Shown: positions 22,057 to 31,766, counted from the first letter of the stretch. The stretch: DNA of 58,965 nucleotides from Bacteroidales bacterium (GCA_030656615.1 JAUSOY010000083.1:1-58965); one strand, 5' to 3'. A program made the numbers and translations. The notes: a model not told the origin generated them from the letters alone.

Positions 22057-23961
22057 ATGCAAACCGGAAAAATCAATGTTCAAACCGAGAACATTTTCCC
22101 CATTATTAAGAAATTCCTGTATTCTGACCATGAAATTTTTCTACGTGAACTGATTTCCAATGCCGTAGATGCCACCACTAAACTCAAAGCCCTGTCATCC
22201 ATGGGTGATATAAAAGGTGAACTTGGCGATGTTCGTATTGAAGTTTTATTGGACAAAAAGAAAAAAACGCTGACCATTCGTGATCGTGGTATTGGAATGA
22301 CAGATGCCGAGGTTGATAAATACATCAACCAGATAGCTTTTTCGAGTGCCGAAGAATTTTTGGAAAAGTTTAAAGGCCATAGCGAAACCGATGCTTCACA
22401 GCTTATCGGACATTTTGGATTAGGATTTTATTCGTCGTTTATGGTAGCCGATAAAGTTGATATTGAAACCTTATCATGGCAAGACGATGCCAAAGCTGTA
22501 AAATGGAGCTGCGATGGCTCACCCGATTATACCCTCACCGATTCGAAAAAGAAAAAACGCGGAACCGACATTGTTTTGCATATCAACAAAGACAATGAAG
22601 AGTTTCTCGAAGAATCACGTGTTTCGGGCTTACTCAATAAATATTGCAAATTTCTACCCGTCGAAATCGTTTTCGGTACTGAAAAAAAACAGGAAAAAAT
22701 CGAAGGAGAAAAAGACGATGAGGGTAACGATAAATACAAAGAGGTTGAGACCGAACGCATCATCAACGATACAAAACCTGCCTGGACCATCAAGCCCACT
22801 GAACTGAAAGACGAGGATTATAGGGAGTTTTATCGTAAACTGTATCCGTATAATTTTGAGGAACCCCTTTTCTGGATACATCTGAATGTAGATTATCCCT
22901 TTAATCTCACCGGTATTTTATACTTCCCCAAGGTAAAAGAACGTCTCGAAGTTCAGAAAGATAAAATCCAATTATACTGTAATCAGGTGTTTGTAACCGA
23001 TTCGGTGGAAGGCATTGTCCCTGATTTTCTGACCTTACTTCATGGCGTTATTGATTCACCGGATATTCCTTTGAATGTTTCGCGTTCGTATCTGCAGAGC
23101 GATCCTCAGGTGAAAAAGATTTCAGGACATATAATGAAAAAGGTTGCTGATAAACTCGAAGATATGTTCAAGAATCAGCGTGAGGAATTTGATAAAAAAT
23201 GGGATGATATCAAAGTATTTATCCAGTACGGCATGATATCAGAAAATAAATTCTTTGAAAGAGCGGAAAAATTCTGTCTGTTGAAAAACACCGAGGGAAA
23301 CACGTTTACTTTCGAAGATTATAAAGAGAAGGTTAAAGATGTACAAACCGATAAAGAAAAACAGTTGGTTTATCTGTATACCTCCGACAAAGTGGCTCAG
23401 CATAGTTATGTACAGGCTGCCAACGATAAGGGTTATGATGTATTGCTGATGGATGGCGTTCTGGATAACCATTTCGTTAATTCACTGGAACAGAAGTTTG
23501 AAAAAACCCGTTTCGTTCGTGTTGATTCGGATGTGGTTGACAAATTAATTCCTAAGGAAGAATCTGTTCCATCTAAATTAACGGATGAACAAAAAGAAGC
23601 TCTTAAACCAGTTTTCACCAAATCGGTAGACAATGCTTCATTCACCGTTGTTTTTGAAAATCTGAGTGAAACTGATTTGCCCGTTCTCATCACACAACCA
23701 GAATTTATGCGCCGTATGAAAGATATGCAGGCGCTTGGTGGTGGCGGTGGTATGGGATTCATGGGTAATATGCCCGATTACTATAATCTGGTTATTAACG
23801 CCAATCATCCGGTCGTTTTTACGCTGAGTGAAGAAAAAGATGAAGCTCATCGCGATGGAATGGCCAAACAGTTGACCGATCTTGCATTGCTCTCGCAAAA
23901 CCTCCTGAAGGGTGAAGCACTGACTGGCTTTATACGCCGCAGCGTTGATTTAATAGCATAA
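22057..23961 (+). CDS. htpG: Molecular chaperone HtpG (Hsp90)
   Basis: The 634-residue protein matches HtpG along its full length. The N-terminal ATPase domain carries FLRELISNAVDATTKL, TIRDRGIGMTDAEVDKYINQ and SQLIGHFGLGFYSSFMVADK. The middle domain carries GILYFPKV and the NVSRSYLQSDPQVKKISGHI region. The C-terminal dimerisation domain includes a Gly/Met-rich stretch (MQALGGGGGMGFMGNMPDY). It is an ATP-dependent cytosolic chaperone. It has its own promoter and terminator, so it is a single-gene unit. Confidence 0.97.
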   Translation: MQTGKINVQTENIFPIIKKFLYSDHEIFLRELISNAVDATTKLKALSSMGDIKGELGDVRIEVLLDKKKKTLTIRDRGIGMTDAEVDKYINQIAFSSAEEFLEKFKGHSETDASQLIGHFGLGFYSSFMVADKVDIETLSWQDDAKAVKWSCDGSPDYTLTDSKKKKRGTDIVLHINKDNEEFLEESRVSGLLNKYCKFLPVEIVFGTEKKQEKIEGEKDDEGNDKYKEVETERIINDTKPAWTIKPTELKDEDYREFYRKLYPYNFEEPLFWIHLNVDYPFNLTGILYFPKVKERLEVQKDKIQLYCNQVFVTDSVEGIVPDFLTLLHGVIDSPDIPLNVSRSYLQSDPQVKKISGHIMKKVADKLEDMFKNQREEFDKKWDDIKVFIQYGMISENKFFERAEKFCLLKNTEGNTFTFEDYKEKVKDVQTDKEKQLVYLYTSDKVAQHSYVQAANDKGYDVLLMDGVLDNHFVNSLEQKFEKTRFVRVDSDVVDKLIPKEESVPSKLTDEQKEALKPVFTKSVDNASFTVVFENLSETDLPVLITQPEFMRRMKDMQALGGGGGMGFMGNMPDYYNLVINANHPVVFTLSEEKDEAHRDGMAKQLTDLALLSQNLLKGEALTGFIRRSVDLIA

Positions 23962-23972
23962 CTTATAAACAC

Positions 23973-24013
23973 AAAAAGAAGCCGACTTCTGAAGAGGAGA
24001 CCGGCTTCTTTTT
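23973..24013 (+). terminator. Intrinsic terminator of htpG
   Basis: AAAAAGAAGCCG (23973-23984) pairs with CGGCTTCTTTTT (24002-24013), a 12-bp perfect stem ending in T, 11 bases after the stop codon. Confidence 0.85.
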
Positions 24014-24216
24014 AAAAATACTGTCAGGGATATTGTAACCCCTGACATTTTTTAGCGTCGATGTATTGCCGAATCAGTATGAAACATTTCATAGATACTT
24101 GTTTGAAAATTCTGCCTGTTGTATCTTGCAGAAAATAAGGCTATGAAGTTTAATTAGTGAATTTATCGCATACAAAATGGGCGTTTTTATTGTTAACCAA
24201 AATTAAAAAACTGAAA

Positions 24217-24807
24217 ATGAAAAAAAATCTGATAATTATTGGTGTGGTGGTATTGATCATCTTCATCATGGGAAGCTGGGTTACCGGAATGTACAACTCT
24301 TTGGTAAAATCGCAGGAAGCAGTTGATGGCCAGTGGGCTAATGTGGAAAATGTTTATCAGCGCCGTGCCGACCTTATTCCCAATCTGGTAAATACCGTGA
24401 AGGGTTATGCCGACTTTGAAAAACAAACTTTAACCGATGTTATCGAAGCCCGGGCAAAAGCCACTTCAGTTACCATCGATCCTACCAAGCTTGATGCAAG
24501 TGCCATGCAGCAGTTCCAAAAAGCGCAGGATGGATTGAGCTCTGCATTATCGCGTTTGATGGTCGTTGTTGAAAGATATCCTGATTTGAAGGCTAACCAG
24601 AGTTTTCTGGATCTGCAGGCTCAACTCGAAGGTACCGAAAACCGTATCGCCGTGGAAAGAAGGAAGTTTAATGAAACAGCTCAGACTTACAATACATATC
24701 TAAGAACCTTCCCACGTAATATTTTTGCAGGCATGTTTGGCTTTGAAAAGAAAGCTTATTTTGAAGCTGCCGAAGGTTCTGATAAAGCTCCGGAAGTAAA
24801 ATTCTAA
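24217..24807 (+). CDS. LemA family protein
   Basis: This 196-residue protein has an N-terminal membrane helix (NLIIIGVVVLIIFIMGSWV) and then the helical LemA domain: VDGQWANVENVYQRRADLIP, LVNTVKGYADFEKQTL and RKFNETAQTYNTYLRTFPRN. ATG 24217 is chosen because the anchor follows directly. LemA proteins are membrane-attached and usually occur beside TPM-domain genes, as here (two follow, at gaps of 6 and 10 bases). The molecular role of the group is not settled. Confidence 0.93.
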   Translation: MKKNLIIIGVVVLIIFIMGSWVTGMYNSLVKSQEAVDGQWANVENVYQRRADLIPNLVNTVKGYADFEKQTLTDVIEARAKATSVTIDPTKLDASAMQQFQKAQDGLSSALSRLMVVVERYPDLKANQSFLDLQAQLEGTENRIAVERRKFNETAQTYNTYLRTFPRNIFAGMFGFEKKAYFEAAEGSDKAPEVKF

Positions 24808-24813
24808 GCAATT

Positions 24814-25260
24814 ATGAGTATTTCTGCAAAATCCTTTTTCAGTCACGATGAAAAAGAAAAAATAAAAGCCAGCATTCGGGAGGCTGAAATGAATACTTCC
24901 GGTGAAATCCGTCTGCATGTCGAAAATAAATGCCCTGCAGATGTTCTCGACCGAGCCGCATATATTTTTGGCAAACTGAGTATGCATAAAACAGAACGCC
25001 GCAATGGTGTTCTGTTTTATCTCTCCGTAATCGATCATAAATTTGCCATCATTGGAGATAAGGGCATCAATTCAACCGTGCCGGAAGGCTTTTGGGATGA
25101 AATAAAAAGTGCTATGTTACACGAGTTTCAGTCAGAAGCCTATACCAATGGAATTTGTCTTGGAATGCGCGTGACAGGCGAAGCCCTGAAAAAGTACTTC
25201 CCTTACCAGATGGACGATATAAATGAACTCCCCGACGATATTTCTTTCGGTGAGAATTAA
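24814..25260 (+). CDS. TPM-domain protein without signal peptide
   Basis: The 148-residue protein consists of a TPM domain alone: IREAEMNTSGEIRLHVENKC, GVLFYLSVIDHKFAIIGDKG and YTNGICLGMRVTGEALKKYF. TPM domains occur in LemA-linked membrane proteins and in a thylakoid phosphatase group; catalysis in this form is unproven. With no export signal, it is cytosolic or bound to a partner at the membrane. It is the middle gene of a lemA-TPM-TPM operon. Confidence 0.85.
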   Translation: MSISAKSFFSHDEKEKIKASIREAEMNTSGEIRLHVENKCPADVLDRAAYIFGKLSMHKTERRNGVLFYLSVIDHKFAIIGDKGINSTVPEGFWDEIKSAMLHEFQSEAYTNGICLGMRVTGEALKKYFPYQMDDINELPDDISFGEN

Positions 25261-25270
25261 GATTCAAAAA

Positions 25271-26068
25271 ATGAAAAAATTATTAAGTCTGTTCGTCAGT
25301 CTTCTCTTCTCTACACTATTATTTCCACAAACCGATCAATTTCCGGCAAAACCATCACCACCAAGGTTGGTGAACGATTTTGCTGCGGTAATGAGCCCCG
25401 ACCAGGTTTATGAACTCGAAAATATGCTTGTGGCATACAATGACAGTACTTCAACACAGATTGCAGTTGTAACGGTTACAGATTTAATGGGTTACGATAT
25501 TGCTGATTATGCGAATCAATTGGCAACGAACTGGAAAATTGGACAAAAAGGCGACGATAACGGCATTCTCATTCTTTTAAAGCCCAAAATTGGCAATGAA
25601 AAAGGTTATGCCAGGGTAGAAGTGGGATATGGACTGGAAGATGTAATACCGGATGCCATTGCCCGCAGAATTGTTGATAATGAGATGATACCTTATTTTA
25701 GTAAGGGAGATTATGCTGGTGGAATTAAAGCGGCAGCCATTGTCGTTATGGATTTATCCTCCGGAAAATATAAAGCGGATGATTATGGAAAAGGAAATGG
25801 TTGGATTGGATTATTACCAATTATTTTGATAATTCTTGTGGCTATCTTCTTCAGAGGTTCGTCCAACCGTTATCATGCCGGAGGCAGTAGCCTGCCTTTT
25901 TGGACAACACTCTTTTTATTGAATAGCATGGGCCACGGCGGACAGGGCGGTCAATGGAAAGACTTTTCATCGGGTGGTGGAATGTTTGGCGGCGGAGGCG
26001 GAGGTGGAGGTTTTGGCGGCTTCGGTGGCGGCGGCTTCGGCGGTGGAGGTGCTAGCGGAAGTTGGTAA
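25271..26068 (+). CDS. YgcG-like TPM-domain membrane protein with glycine-rich tail
   Basis: This 265-residue protein has a signal peptide (LLSLFVSLLFSTLLFPQ) and a periplasmic TPM domain (LVNDFAAVMSPDQVYELENM, STQIAVVTVTDLMGYDIADY, VEVGYGLEDVIPDAIARRIV). A membrane helix (WIGLLPIILIILVAIFF) and a C-terminal Gly-rich tail ending in GASGSW complete it. This is the standard YgcG layout. ATG 25271 is chosen because the signal peptide starts there. A terminator follows at 26139, so this is the end of the operon. Confidence 0.9.
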   Translation: MKKLLSLFVSLLFSTLLFPQTDQFPAKPSPPRLVNDFAAVMSPDQVYELENMLVAYNDSTSTQIAVVTVTDLMGYDIADYANQLATNWKIGQKGDDNGILILLKPKIGNEKGYARVEVGYGLEDVIPDAIARRIVDNEMIPYFSKGDYAGGIKAAAIVVMDLSSGKYKADDYGKGNGWIGLLPIILIILVAIFFRGSSNRYHAGGSSLPFWTTLFLLNSMGHGGQGGQWKDFSSGGGMFGGGGGGGGFGGFGGGGFGGGGASGSW

Positions 26069-26138
26069 ATCATAAAAACAGAAACGGCCAATGCCAATTC
26101 TTTAAAGTTATTTGTCGTCATCGCTACGAATAAAATTT

Positions 26139-26164
26139 AATCCGCTGTAATGGCGGATTTTTTT
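26139..26164 (+). terminator. Intrinsic terminator of the lemA-TPM operon
   Basis: AATCCGC (26139-26145) pairs with GCGGATT (26153-26159) around a 7-base loop, followed by a T run to 26164. Confidence 0.8.
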
Positions 26165-26207
26165 ATTTTCTATTCGGACAATTGCACACATTTCAATTAT
26201 TAAATAT

Positions 26208-26215
26208 TACCTTTG
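26208..26215 (+). promoter_or_regulatory. -7 box of the P-domain gene
   Basis: TACCTTTG is a perfect TAnnTTTG box. A TTG at 26182-26184 lies 23 bases upstream as a weak -33 element. The start would be near 26222, leaving a leader of about 46 bases before the TTG start codon at 26268. Confidence 0.5.
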
Positions 26216-26267
26216 GCACCCGTAAAACTTTTTTAATCGCCTGTGAATTCAGGCCAAACGGTACACC

Positions 26268-27815
26268 TTGTCTATTATCCCAACTCAACTGAAAAAGGCT
26301 TTAGCGCTACTGGTCGTTTCCTTATTATTATCAGCATTTTATTCTGTAAATGCTCAACGACCTCCCGATTGTCAAACGGTTATTTCCCTATTTGATACAC
26401 TAAACTGTGAACCAGCTGGCGTTATTGAAGATGGATTTATTTATATTGACGCCATTCAGAACGTTGCTGTTAAATTGGTAGCTAAAGGGCAATATCCTCA
26501 AAATGGGACCACCTACCTTCAGCACGATACAACTTCAACCTATCTTTGGAATTTGGGCGATGGTAATATTGTAGCTACAACACTTCCTTTTATTTATCAT
26601 TCGTATACGGAAGCACGTGGATATGAAATTACCGTAACTATTACCGACGTCAATGGATGTATTGGTAGTCTAGCCTATGCACGGGTAAGAGTAGCCGGGA
26701 GTCCGATTGTTAGTGTCACAAATCCAGCTCCGGTTTGTCAGGGCGATACGGTTTATTTGAATCTCACAGAAATTGTGCAGAGTTTTGCCTTTTATTACTT
26801 TGAATCTTCTTCTCAATATTTCGAACACAAAACATTTATTCCGGATGGCCCGAATTGTGAAATATTATGCTACAATACAGAGGTTGAATTTGATGCCTTT
26901 TTACCTGGCCAAATGGTGACTTCGCCTCTTGATATTTTGGCTGTATGTATCAATATGGAACATTCATATACCGGTGATTTAACGATGCGGATTATATGCC
27001 CCAATGGACAATCTGCATTACTACATAATCAGGGAGGTGGTGGAAATTTTTTAGGGGAAGCAATAGACGATGCAGGTGGAAATGTGTGCGATCCTTCCTT
27101 AAACCCAGCTGGAACCCCCTGGAATTATTGCTGGTCGCAGGTATATAATTCTACCGGGACACTGGCAGCCGGCCCATCCGTTGTTCCTGCTTCCACAGGC
27201 CAGCAGACGAAGGATTCTACGAAAATTGTTATAAATCAGAATTATTTTGTGCCCGTTGATAATTTTTCAAATTTGGTGGGTTGCCCGCTCAATGGGAAGT
27301 GGAATATAGAAGTCTGTGATCAATGGGCGATTGATAATGGTTGGGTCTTTAAATGGTGGCTTGATTTGGATCCTGCATTGCTGCCTATGAACTGGTCATA
27401 TACTGTAGGTATTGATACAATGTATTGTCAGGGCCCTGGTATCATTGCTATTAGTAATAATAATTATACGGTTGTTCCTCCCACTTCTGGTAATTTGATG
27501 TATACGTATCATGTGAGGGATGATTATGAGGGCCTATGGGATACAACCTTCAATTTGATGGTTTTTCCTACGCCAGATTCGGAATTGGGAGCCGATAAAG
27601 AGATTTGCGAAGGCGAATCGGTGCTTTTGGGTCCATCAGCCTGTAGTGATTGTCAGTATTTATGGAGTAATGGAGAACGTAGCAATCCCATTTCTGTTTC
27701 ACTGGGAGGAGAATACAGTGTTGAGGTTACCAGCAAAGATGGTTGTAAGGCTTCGGATTCATTAAATGTGATACTCAATTCATTGCCTATCCCACAGCTT
27801 ATACTTCACGATTAA
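26268..27815 (+). CDS. Secreted PKD and proprotein-convertase P-domain protein, TTG start
   Basis: The 515-residue protein has a signal peptide (ALALLVVSLLLSAFYSVNAQ) and a PKD-like domain (TYLWNLGDGNIVAT). A P/Homo-B domain follows (SPLDILAVCINMEHSYTGDL, MRIICPNGQSALLHN, GKWNIEVCDQWAIDNGWVFK), then a short Ig-like segment typical of gliding-type adhesins (CEGESVLLGPSACSDCQYLW). Translation must start at TTG 26268: a stop codon lies 24 bases upstream in frame and there is no earlier ATG before the signal peptide. It ends at IPQLILHD without a T9SS sorting domain, unlike most proteins of this kind. It may be truncated, or it may be anchored through another protein. No catalytic domain is visible. 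Confidence 0.8.
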   Translation: MSIIPTQLKKALALLVVSLLLSAFYSVNAQRPPDCQTVISLFDTLNCEPAGVIEDGFIYIDAIQNVAVKLVAKGQYPQNGTTYLQHDTTSTYLWNLGDGNIVATTLPFIYHSYTEARGYEITVTITDVNGCIGSLAYARVRVAGSPIVSVTNPAPVCQGDTVYLNLTEIVQSFAFYYFESSSQYFEHKTFIPDGPNCEILCYNTEVEFDAFLPGQMVTSPLDILAVCINMEHSYTGDLTMRIICPNGQSALLHNQGGGGNFLGEAIDDAGGNVCDPSLNPAGTPWNYCWSQVYNSTGTLAAGPSVVPASTGQQTKDSTKIVINQNYFVPVDNFSNLVGCPLNGKWNIEVCDQWAIDNGWVFKWWLDLDPALLPMNWSYTVGIDTMYCQGPGIIAISNNNYTVVPPTSGNLMYTYHVRDDYEGLWDTTFNLMVFPTPDSELGADKEICEGESVLLGPSACSDCQYLWSNGERSNPISVSLGGEYSVEVTSKDGCKASDSLNVILNSLPIPQLILHD

Positions 27816-27941
27816 TACACTTTTTACTTACTGCTTTTTGTGTGTGTACTATCAATGTTTTACGATTTTATCTGGGCTTAGCACCTGGAATTAATTGATT
27901 GATAATCGCAATGACATCTTAGGAAGTTTCCAGTTTCAGAT

Positions 27942-29159
27942 TTATTGCCCTTGAATCAGAATTTTATGGGCTACCTCATGGTCTTGTCTCAGGAGATATA
28001 ATCCATCCTTAATAAACGTGGGGATAGAAATCCTAAAATCTTTCAGACCGTGTTGCAGTCCTCTGATTTCAAAATCCCAAATTACTTTCCCCAATAAATC
28101 TGTTAGGAAAAACCGGCTATCCTTCTGTGGTATTTTATGGAATTGTAGTTCAATATAATTTGTGGCTGGATTTGGAAAAAGTTCCCATGACATAGTGTTA
28201 ACGGTTAGCGGATTATTTTCTAAACCGCTTGAAAAGCTGCTTAAATCGTGGGTATAAAACGTGAAGTTTTCAGCACCATCGATGCTGTGGCCAATGATGA
28301 GGTTCGAATGTAAATCGGGAAGGGAGTCGGGGCGGTCGAAGGCCGTATAAAATTCTCCGGGCTCATTACCAGCCGTAAAATACACATTGTTTATATGGTA
28401 TGGATGAATGCTGTCGGATGTATACACTTTTTCAAATTTTTCCCCGTAATCATTGCTGCGGTATATCAGATATTTAATGCCAAAATCCCAGCCTACGAGA
28501 TATATTTCGCCTGCTCCGGCACCCGGGACAATGCGCGTATGACAATAATAATTGGGAAACATGCTCTCGTCGAGTAGAGTAGAATCGATGGTATTTCCGA
28601 AATCCGGACTATACATAAACCAGTAATCCATCAGACCATACAGACTGCCATTTTCTGTTCCGGTAGAGATATAAAAGAAATAGGGAAGGTTGCGGGTGGT
28701 GGTATCAAAAGTTTGTCCTGAATTATTACTTTTTAGCAGATTTCCACTAAAAGGCCAGGTATCGAAATCGGGTTTATAAAGAATAAACTCGTCCTCCTGA
28801 TATCCCTGCATGATGCTTCCATTAAATTCGAAAAGGTTTTCACCAAACGTATTTCCATAATCGTGACTTTGAGCCATGTGCTTGCCCGAGGCAGTGATAA
28901 CAAACATATTACCTGCTTGATATCCGGGCATCACCAGCCAGAATTGCCCTTCCGATTTCCATTGAAATTTTTCGCCATCCTCTGTCAGATAAAGGATTCC
29001 CCTATGGGCACCGAATTCTCCATTTTTCCAGTAACAGCTCAGGTACAGGCTTCCATCATCGTATCCTTTCGAAAAAGGAGAAAATTGAGCAGAAACCGGG
29101 ATGCTGTTCAACAGCAAGCTTATCGTAAAAAACAGACTCAAAGAATACGCGTATTTCAT
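27942..29159 (-). CDS. T9SS-secreted protein with Asp-box repeats
   Basis: This 405-residue protein has a signal peptide (FFTISLLLNSIPVSAQ). A propeller-like region carries several Asp-box-type motifs (SHDYGNTFGE, SNNSGQTFDT, SPDFGNTIDS, SNDYGEKFEK). A T9SS type A sorting domain (WELFPNPATNYIELQ... to ...DGLYLLRQDHEVAHKILIQG) ends it. It belongs to the same broad group as the products at 413, 2836 and 47259 but is not a close copy of any. Function unknown; surface binding is the usual guess. The 268 bases between its start and the divergent FeS gene at 29428 show no clear signal. Confidence 0.8.
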   Translation of the reverse strand: MKYAYSLSLFFTISLLLNSIPVSAQFSPFSKGYDDGSLYLSCYWKNGEFGAHRGILYLTEDGEKFQWKSEGQFWLVMPGYQAGNMFVITASGKHMAQSHDYGNTFGENLFEFNGSIMQGYQEDEFILYKPDFDTWPFSGNLLKSNNSGQTFDTTTRNLPYFFYISTGTENGSLYGLMDYWFMYSPDFGNTIDSTLLDESMFPNYYCHTRIVPGAGAGEIYLVGWDFGIKYLIYRSNDYGEKFEKVYTSDSIHPYHINNVYFTAGNEPGEFYTAFDRPDSLPDLHSNLIIGHSIDGAENFTFYTHDLSSFSSGLENNPLTVNTMSWELFPNPATNYIELQFHKIPQKDSRFFLTDLLGKVIWDFEIRGLQHGLKDFRISIPTFIKDGLYLLRQDHEVAHKILIQGQ

Positions 29160-29427
29160 GGGATTTTGTTTTTCCAGTGTGTATATTTGTGTTTGCGCAG
29201 TTCGGGGCGGTGAAAATAGTATAATTTAAAATAAAGATCAATAAGGTACTCAATTGCCTGATTAGATTTTGCTGCAAATATTTCCACAACCTCTGAAAAA
29301 CAGCCGGGTTTTAATGAGTTTTTTATTTCAAATAAATAAGTATTTTTATACCTAAATTCGATCGGGTAACGAAAGACATTGAAGAAATATAGAATCTGCC
29401 TGATAAAAGGCTTAATCTCACCATTCT

Positions 29428-30387
29428 ATGGAAGAAAATAATAATTCGAGAAGAGATTTTTTAAAAAAGCTTGGGATTGTAGTGGGTGTAGGTGCTGTTG
29501 CTACAGCCGGAGCAGTATACGTAGGTTACGATTACGAAAAAAAGAAGAACCCTGCAGGGAAAATGGTCAAGGTGCTTACTGCCGATGGTAAATTAATGGA
29601 AGTTCCGGAAGAAGATCTGATTCAAGCTGAGATGGAAGCAGAGACTCAGTTGACAGCCTTAACCAACCGCGGCAGGGAAGGAATAGCAGGTAAAAGCTGG
29701 GTGATGGTCATCGATTTGTCAAAATGCAGAAATGCACGTATGTGTATGGCCGCTTGTCAGGGAGCACATCAGTTGAGACCCGAGCAGCACCATATCAACG
29801 TTCTTCGCATGCAGGATACCGAAAAAACGGCTCCTTATTTTATGCCAAAACCTTGTTACCATTGCGATAATCCGCCTTGTGTAAAAGTTTGTCCGGTGGA
29901 TGCAACTTTTAAGCGTCAGGATGGAATCGTGCTTATTGATAATGAACGTTGCATCGGTTGTCGGTTTTGTATTGCAGGCTGTCCGTACTCAGCCCGTATT
30001 TTCCAATGGTTCGAACCCCGCGATGTGGAAAAATATGCAGATAAAGAATACGATATTGAACTGAATGTCCCACAGAAAAAGGGTACTATTTCCAAATGCC
30101 TATTCAGTGCTGACCGTTGCCGCGAGGGCGAATTGCCATATTGTGTTTCGGCATGCCCCAATGGTGTTTATTATTTTGGTGATATGAACGAAGATGTTGT
30201 AGTGAACGGAACCACCAAGGAAGCCATGCGATTCAGTGAACTCATTCGTAAAAACGCCGGCTATACCGTACACGAAGAATTAGGTACAAAACCACGGGTT
30301 TACTATCTGCCTCCTAAAAACAGACTTTTTGATTATGTTCCGGAGAATCCGGAGCAGGGTGAACAAAACGACACGCATCACGGTTAA
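29428..30387 (+). CDS. Tat-exported ferredoxin-type FeS subunit (module 2)
   Basis: The 319-residue paralog of the module 1 FeS protein has a twin-arginine signal (SRRDFLKKLG, R8-R9) followed by ATAGAVYVGYDYE. Cysteine groups are CRNARMCMAAC, CYHCDNPPCVKVCP, CIGCRFCIAGCP and CLFSADRCREGELPYCVSACP. The first group lacks its second cysteine (alanine), as in module 1. The last group also differs: the second ligand position is serine (CLFS) and a cysteine appears four residues later (DRC). Two clusters may therefore be unusual. It should work on the periplasmic face with the NrfD protein encoded 38 bases downstream, upstream of the cbb3 oxidase genes. Confidence 0.9.
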   Translation: MEENNNSRRDFLKKLGIVVGVGAVATAGAVYVGYDYEKKKNPAGKMVKVLTADGKLMEVPEEDLIQAEMEAETQLTALTNRGREGIAGKSWVMVIDLSKCRNARMCMAACQGAHQLRPEQHHINVLRMQDTEKTAPYFMPKPCYHCDNPPCVKVCPVDATFKRQDGIVLIDNERCIGCRFCIAGCPYSARIFQWFEPRDVEKYADKEYDIELNVPQKKGTISKCLFSADRCREGELPYCVSACPNGVYYFGDMNEDVVVNGTTKEAMRFSELIRKNAGYTVHEELGTKPRVYYLPPKNRLFDYVPENPEQGEQNDTHHG

Positions 30388-30425
30388 TTCGCCGAAGTCA
30401 ATTGCCATATCTAAAATTGCAGATT

Positions 30426-31766
30426 ATGAATCAGACATTGAACCAGGAAGATTCAAAAAATACGCTTCGGAAAATCGAAGATGATTTAATCAGGCCACTC
30501 CGAAACCATAAAGGATTTGAGTTGTGGATCCTGTTTTTACTTCTGATGTTTATCATCGGCGGATATGCGTACATTATCCAGTTAAAAGATGGATTGGGAG
30601 TTACCGGGCTTCGTGATTATGTTTCCTGGGGATTATATATTTCCAATTTTGTATTTTTTGTAGCCGCATCCCTCATCGGAATGCTTATCAGTTCGGTATT
30701 GGGATTGCTAAAAATCAAGTGGATAACGCCCATTTCACGCATTGCTGAAATGATAGCTCTTGCTTTTGCCATGTGGGCGGGTTTGGTTATTATTATTGAC
30801 ATGGGGCGCCCCGACAGGTTTCCATATGTATTACTTCATGCCCGGCTTCAGTCGCCCATTTTGTGGGACGTAACGGTTGTAACGACCTATGTTGCTATAA
30901 GCACTCTCCTTTTGGTTTTACCATTGATTCCGGATGCTTCCATTCTGAAGCGCCGTATGACGGATGCTCCTAAATGGCAGCAGTTTATCTATACCATGGT
31001 TTCATCCGGTTGGATAGCTTCTCCTGAGCAATACGCGATTATTCGTAAATCGATGCGTATACTGGCAATATTAATTGTTCCGGTGGCACTCGCCATTCAT
31101 ACAGTTACCTCCTGGCTTTTTGCGTCAACATTACGTCCCGGATGGGATACAACCATTTTTGGGCCGTATTTTGTTACGGGAGCCTTTGTAGCTGGTGTGG
31201 CCGCTGTAATTATCGGAATGTATTTTTTCAGGGTTAATTATCGCTTGGCTAATTATATTACCGATTTTCATTTTAACCGAATGGGCCAACTATTGGTTTT
31301 GGTAAGCCTGGTGTATTTCTATTTTAATATTAACGAATTCCTGGTGCCGGCCTATAAAATGAAGACCATGGATGTACATCATCTTCATGGCCTTTTTGCC
31401 GGAAAACACGCTGTTATGTTTTGGTCTGTTCAGCTTTTTGGCCTTATTATCCCACTTATTCTTCTGATATTTAGACCCTTTCGCAAGCCTTTACCTATCA
31501 TGGTCATAAGTATTTTTGTTATCATTGGGGCATGGCTTAAACGATATTTAATTGTTGTACCGGCTCAGGAGCATACATTCCTGCCAATACAGAATGTTCC
31601 AGAAAACTTTATGGTGTATCAGCCCACTGCTGTTGAAATTATGTTAACCCTATTGCCTATTGCAGGGGTTCTGTTGATCATCACAATCATAGCAAAACTT
31701 TTCCCTGTAATTCCTATATGGGAAATCGCTCATGAAAAAGGAGTAGACGAATCCATTCTTAAATAG
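30426..31766 (+). CDS. NrfD/PsrC-like membrane quinol oxidoreductase subunit (module 2)
   Basis: This 446-residue polytopic protein is colinear with the module 1 NrfD. Shared motifs are GLRDYVSWGLYISNFVFFVA, IDMGRPDRFPYVLLHARLQSP and TLRPGWDTTIFGPYFVTGAF. ATG 30426 is chosen over an upstream TTG (30402). It should bind menaquinol and exchange electrons with the Tat-exported FeS protein. The next gene, 9 bases away, encodes a membrane-anchored cytochrome c, so the three form a quinol:cytochrome c module resembling a reduced alternative complex III. That similarity is inferred from subunit types, not shown. Confidence 0.88.
   Translation: MNQTLNQEDSKNTLRKIEDDLIRPLRNHKGFELWILFLLLMFIIGGYAYIIQLKDGLGVTGLRDYVSWGLYISNFVFFVAASLIGMLISSVLGLLKIKWITPISRIAEMIALAFAMWAGLVIIIDMGRPDRFPYVLLHARLQSPILWDVTVVTTYVAISTLLLVLPLIPDASILKRRMTDAPKWQQFIYTMVSSGWIASPEQYAIIRKSMRILAILIVPVALAIHTVTSWLFASTLRPGWDTTIFGPYFVTGAFVAGVAAVIIGMYFFRVNYRLANYITDFHFNRMGQLLVLVSLVYFYFNINEFLVPAYKMKTMDVHHLHGLFAGKHAVMFWSVQLFGLIIPLILLIFRPFRKPLPIMVISIFVIIGAWLKRYLIVVPAQEHTFLPIQNVPENFMVYQPTAVEIMLTLLPIAGVLLIITIIAKLFPVIPIWEIAHEKGVDESILK

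Noticed and set aside
25980-26068. Low-complexity GGC/GGA repeats as a microsatellite
   Set aside because: They encode the glycine-rich tail normal for YgcG-like proteins.
27816-27941. Frameshifted sorting domain after the P-domain gene
   Set aside because: None of the frames shows the NP-rich start or the KK-type end of a T9SS domain.
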